A stretch of DNA of 64,000 nt from Podospora pseudocomata (Eukaryota; Ascomycota; Sordariomycetes; Sordariales; Podosporaceae). The notes beneath the pieces were generated by a model that worked only from the letters and a program-made list of their open reading frames with translations, was not told the DNA's origin and ran no database searches. The position numbers and the translations under genes were made by a program. The stretch lies in assembly GCF_035222375.1 (NCBI RefSeq), contig NC_085891.1, positions 1,116,001 to 1,180,000 of the forward strand, written 5' to 3'. Positions within the stretch are counted from its first letter, which is position 1. Each line of letters starts with the position of its first letter. Below, piece by piece: positions 60,575-64,000 of the stretch.

Positions 60575-61678
60575 TCATCTCCTCCCCCCTCTCCCACCCC
60601 GTCCTCCTCCCCTCCTCGCAGGACCGGGTCTATTCAACACCTCCGCCTCCCTTGCACTAATCCTCAGCGTGGCCCCCTTCATCCTCCCCACCCCCGGTGC
60701 TCCCACCTCCCTTGGCTCCCCTCTCCCACCACCTCTCCTCCCCCTCGACGGTTTGCTCTTCTTCACCTCCCTCTCCAGCACAATCCCATTCTCCTTTGCC
60801 TCTTTTCTCCGTTTGGCCTCCTTCGCCGCGGCATGGCTCACAATCCCCTTCCTCATCGCCATGGGCATCTTAGCCTGACCCAAGATACTGTCCTTGGCCC
60901 CCAGCGCCTGGAATCTCATATCGGTAGTCTTCTTCGCGGTGCGCCCGGCGGCGAAGGCGCGCGTGTTGGCGGCGGTTTCTGCGGCGGCGCTGGACTGCCA
61001 GTGGGAGGCGTTGCCGCCGGCGGCGGAGAGGATGTGGGACTCGGCGATGAGGCGCTGGAGGGCGAGATCGTTCGCCAGAAAGGCGGCGCTGTCTTCGGCT
61101 TGGGACTCGTCGGCCTTTTTCTTTTTTGGGTTGGAGGTGTCGGACTGTGCCGCAGATGTGTGGCTTGGTGGACGGGAAGACTATTTTACCTCGTTGGTTA
61201 GTATTTGTGTAGTGAAGTGAATTGACAAAAGACGTACGAGGTAGGCTTTGAGCTCTTTTTTGCTCATGAGGGAGGTTATCGCGGTTGAGGAAGGGTCTTG
61301 ACTATAGTCGACCACCTCTACGACGTGGGATTCTCCTTTTTCTTCCGAGTCTGCTACGCCTCTGGTTAGCACTTGGTGGTCTTGCCAAATGCGATTGTGA
61401 CAGGTCGGCGTACCGTCTTCCTCTTCCTCTTCGCTAGAGACACCATCCCAGGATTCGGCATCGGATTCGTCGCTGTCAAAGTCGCTGTCGTCTTCTTCTT
61501 CTTCTTCGTCATCCTCATCCTCATCGCGGGCCTGTCTCTTGGATGGTGGAGCGGCGCATGGGGCGATGCCAGCGGGCATCTTGAATCGAGCTTCAAAGTG
61601 CCGTCTGAGGGCTTCTTGGGCGTCCACCACGTCCTCTTCGACGGGAGGCACCTTTCGTTTTCCTAGTGCGCTTGGCAT
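60575..61678 (-). CDS. FAF1: Faf1-like rRNA-processing / 40S assembly protein
   Basis: Exons 61678-61414, 61350-61238 and 61180-60575 give 327 residues. The N-terminus holds a helix (DVVDAQEALRRHFEARFKMP) and a long acidic tract (about residues 52-85). Splicing then gives VVEVVDYSQDPSSTAITSLM, a conserved signature of the DUF4602/Faf1 family, followed by KKELKAYL/SSRPPSHTS. The third exon encodes a Lys/Ala-rich helical region (LANDLALQRLIAESHILSA), the conserved RFQALGAKDSILGQAKMP, and an Arg/Gly-rich tail. Yeast Faf1 acts in early processing at sites A0-A2 and in small-subunit formation. Intron 1 (61413-61351, 63 nt) contains no in-frame stop. Its acceptor could instead be 5-6 bases earlier, giving an extra Val-Ala; I chose the GCAG site. 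Confidence 0.75.
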
Positions 61679-62011
61679 TTTTGCGATTGAGATTTGTAAG
61701 GTGCGTGTTGGTGGTGAATTGCAAGGTGGGATGGGAGCTCTTGACCAAAAATTTCGGGGAGCTTTGCGGTAGCAGAACCTCGATGGCTTTCCTTATCTTA
61801 TCTGTTACCATCTTTCGTACCATTTGCGTAAATTACACATTAACCACCGCAAATTGGATGAAATACCGTGTATTCACATCACCCCTCCAACAATTGCTCA
61901 CCCACTCCCTCATCGTTTACTCACTCACTCACACACAAAAGCTACCCCGCCAAAACATTCACTCACCCACCCACCCCCTTTTTCACCCCCTGTTCCTCCC
62001 TCACCACCAAC
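61679..62011. promoter_or_regulatory. Divergent FAF1/HIS6 promoter
   Basis: 333 bp head-to-head spacer. The HIS6-proximal half is C-rich with repeated CACTCACTCA words (about 61905-61935 and 61965-61980). No perfect TGACTCA general amino acid control site was found; the closest is TTACTCA near 61918. Confidence 0.65.
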
Positions 62012-62862
62012 ATGACCCGTTTCCGCCCCTGCATAGACCTCCACTCAGGCCAAGTCAAACAAATCGTCGGCGGCACCCTCGACTCCAAAACCACCTCCCT
62101 CCTCACCAACTTTATCTCCCCCCACCCCCCATCTTACTTCTCCAAGCTCTACAAAGAAAATGACCTCCACGGCGCCCACGTCATCATGCTCGGGCCCGGC
62201 AACCGCACAGCAGCCATCGAGTCCTTAGCCGCCTGGCCCAACAACCTCCAAATCGGCGGCGGCATCAACGAGACCAACGCCCAGGAGTGGATCAACCTCG
62301 GAGCCTCAAAAGTGATCATCACATCCTACCTCTTTCCCAACGGGACTTTCTCCCAGGAGAGACTAGACAAAGTCCTTGTTGCGCTTGGTGGGGACAAGGA
62401 GAAGCTGGTGATTGATCTGAGCTGCAGGAGGAAGGGCGAGGATAGGTGGTTTGTTGCCATGGATAAGTGGCAGACAATCACAGATATGGAGGTTTGTGAA
62501 GGTGAGTCTTCCTTCTCCATTTTTTCGGTACTGAATAGGCGGAAGGAACAATGGCAAAACTGACGGTGAGAAAAACAGAATCTATCAGACAGCTCGAGCC
62601 GTATTGCTCAGAGTTCCTCATCCACGCTGCCGACAACGAAGGCCTGCAGCGTGGCATTGACGAAAAGCTGGTGGAAAACCTGGCCAGGTGGTGCAGTATC
62701 CCCGTTACATACGCTGGCGGCGGTAGGAATCTGGATGATCTGGAGATGGTCAAGAAGCTCAGCAACGGGAAAGTGGACCTAACAATCGGCAGCGCCCTGG
62801 ATTGCTTCGGCGGGAGCGGTGTCACGCTGCAAGAGTGCGTTGAATGGAATAAAAAGCAGTAA
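62012..62862 (+). CDS. HIS6: Histidine biosynthesis ProFAR isomerase (HisA/His6)
   Basis: Exon 1 is 62012-62501 and exon 2 is 62579-62862, joined across a 77 bp intron, giving 257 residues, close to yeast His6. The TIM-barrel start [20 protein letters not shown] carries the catalytic aspartate (CIDL). Phosphate-binding and barrel motifs follow: [15 protein letters not shown], then [33 protein letters not shown] and [12 protein letters not shown]. It catalyses the Amadori isomerisation of ProFAR to PRFAR, the fourth step of histidine biosynthesis in the cytosol. The splice joins DMEVCE to [13 protein letters not shown]. The eukaryotic insertion after GGTL ([20 protein letters not shown]) is present. 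Its stop lies 105 bp from the NOC3 stop on the other strand. Confidence 0.95.
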
Positions 62863-62967
62863 AAATGATGCAACAGGTGAAAAAATAAAAGAAGGGCATA
62901 TTGTTCCCAATGCGTATTTTTGGCGCTAACAATGGACTTGAATAACTATTAATACTGTCCAACACGA

Positions 62968-64000
62968 TCAAAGACTCTTGAGCTCCTTCTCCATAGTCTT
63001 CAGCTGCTCCCTAACCTTGGGGCAATAGTGCTTCTTCAAGAGCTCCCCTTCCCAGATCGTCGTGGCAAATGGATTGCTACCTTCGACCGTCTCAGCCAGA
63101 GGCTTAAATGTGCCGTCCATTTTCCTCTCTTCAGTATTCCAGAGCGCGTTGACCTTCCTGTTATGTGTGTGCACCACCTCAGCCAAAAGCCCAAGCATCG
63201 CCTGACACGACTTCTCCGGCAGCTGCAAAGCCACCGTCATGAGCTGCTTGGTGAAGGCGGCCAGACGGAGAGGCGGTACGGACCTGATGTTCCAGGGCGG
63301 AAGAAGCACACCGCTCAGGCAGCGCATGAGTAGGACTGTGGTCGTCTGCACGTTGATCCTGGTGTCCTTGCGATTACCTCCTGACTCGTCGTTCGGGTCA
63401 GAGAGATGGAGGGACTTGGCACCCAGCTCCAGATCAGGATTCACCGATAGGGGGAGAAGACCACGGTAAAGATGTGTGATAAAGTAGGAAAGGTCGAGGT
63501 GCAGGTCGGTGCGAGCGTTGTGGGCATCCTGGCCCTCGAGGAGCGCAAATGCTGTGATGGTGCACAGCAGGGATTCTCTGCTGGTGTCGCGGATGACTTC
63601 TTCCTCGTCGCCGTCCTCCGCCATCTGTTCATCCTCGTTTTCTTCCTCGGGCATCTCGCTGTAACGAATGAGCTGTTTCAGAGCTTCAAGAAGATCGCCA
63701 AAGAAATCCTGGTTGATAAGGTGAGCATATTGGGCCAACCCTTCCAGAACAGCTCCCATAAGGTGTGGCACCCGCTCTTTCAGAACTCTGAAATAGGTCG
63801 CGAAAACCATTTTCAGGGTCTCCGATTGCATCTTCTCTCTTTCTTCATGGCTGACCGCGGCATCTGCGTGAGCCATGACCTTTTCGGCTTCCTTTTGCTC
63901 CTTCATAAGCTTGCGGTCCTTCTTCGTCCGGAACTGCTTCTTCTGCTTGAGCTTCTTCCCGTTATACCCATCAGTGGGCCGATCGGCCCTATCTTGCGAG
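62968..64000 (-). CDS. NOC3: Nucleolar complex protein 3 (Noc3), C-terminal part
   Basis: The frame is open from the right window edge to the stop at 62968, giving about 344 residues; the N-terminus lies outside. The fragment begins in a lysine-rich stretch (KKLKQKKQFRTKKDRKLMKE) and continues with QSETLKMVFATYFRVLKERV, characteristic of the NOC3/CBF domain. Helical repeats follow (HLMGAVLEGLAQYAHLINQD, FFGDLLEALKQLIRYSE), then an acidic insert and further helices (LRLAAFTKQLMTVALQLPEK). Noc3 pairs with Noc2 for intranuclear transport and maturation of 60S precursors, and in yeast also has a role in replication initiation. No intron interrupts this part. Confidence 0.92.
   Translation of the reverse strand, partial: SQDRADRPTDGYNGKKLKQKKQFRTKKDRKLMKEQKEAEKVMAHADAAVSHEEREKMQSETLKMVFATYFRVLKERVPHLMGAVLEGLAQYAHLINQDFFGDLLEALKQLIRYSEMPEEENEDEQMAEDGDEEEVIRDTSRESLLCTITAFALLEGQDAHNARTDLHLDLSYFITHLYRGLLPLSVNPDLELGAKSLHLSDPNDESGGNRKDTRINVQTTTVLLMRCLSGVLLPPWNIRSVPPLRLAAFTKQLMTVALQLPEKSCQAMLGLLAEVVHTHNRKVNALWNTEERKMDGTFKPLAETVEGSNPFATTIWEGELLKKHYCPKVREQLKTMEKELKSL

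Noticed and set aside
61900-61940. Possible general amino acid control site in the HIS6 promoter
   Set aside because: Only TTACTCA within a CTCA repeat is present; the core TGACTCA is not matched.

Overview
This 64 kb window is nuclear DNA from a filamentous ascomycete, most likely a sordariomycete close to the Sordariales (Podospora, Chaetomium, Neurospora). The gene set (BUD4, STE12 with two C2H2 fingers, a Zn2Cys6 regulator, a PEX26-type peroxin, a rotenone-insensitive NADH dehydrogenase, an Ecl1-like factor) and the gene structure both fit. I could place 25 introns. All are GT-AG, many have a CTAAC/CTGAC-like branch site, and 23 of them are 47-79 bp. I see no operons, rRNA, tRNA, CRISPR array or intact transposon. 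Order level is inference; class level is fairly safe.

Layout: 1-2818 (-) is the N-terminal part of a very large fungal ubiquitin hydrolase-like protein that runs off the left edge. POP3 (4694-5475 +) and a disordered orphan (5722-6927 +) follow. A type II NADH dehydrogenase (8984-7300 -) faces away from BUD4 (11651-16145 +). A 4.6 kb convergent gap leads to an Ecl1/2/3-like zinc protein (21791-20762 -), which has about 7.2 kb without a recognisable gene upstream of it. DRS2 flippase (33174-29001 -), CRIPT (34066-34476 +), an epoxide hydrolase (35774-34722 -), pinin (38216-37107 -), PHF5A/Rds3 (38821-39259 +), PEX26 (41352-39795 -) and a Zn2Cys6 factor (45454-43171 -) form the dense middle. 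A 10.7 kb gene-free stretch precedes STE12 (56193-58631 +). FAF1 (61678-60575 -) and HIS6 (62012-62862 +) share a 333 bp divergent promoter, and NOC3 (-) runs off the right edge.

Themes: three splicing-associated genes (CRIPT, pinin, PHF5A) lie within 5.2 kb. Three RNA-processing or ribosome-assembly genes (POP3, FAF1, NOC3) are also present. The two longest introns (225 and 197 bp) both interrupt zinc-binding motifs, in the Ecl1-like gene and in STE12. In STE12 the middle exon is an 84 nt symmetric cassette; leaving it out would turn two C2H2 fingers into one complete finger. I found no convincing new defence or biosynthetic system. The best leads are that STE12 exon and the unusually long regulatory regions around STE12 and the Ecl1-like gene.
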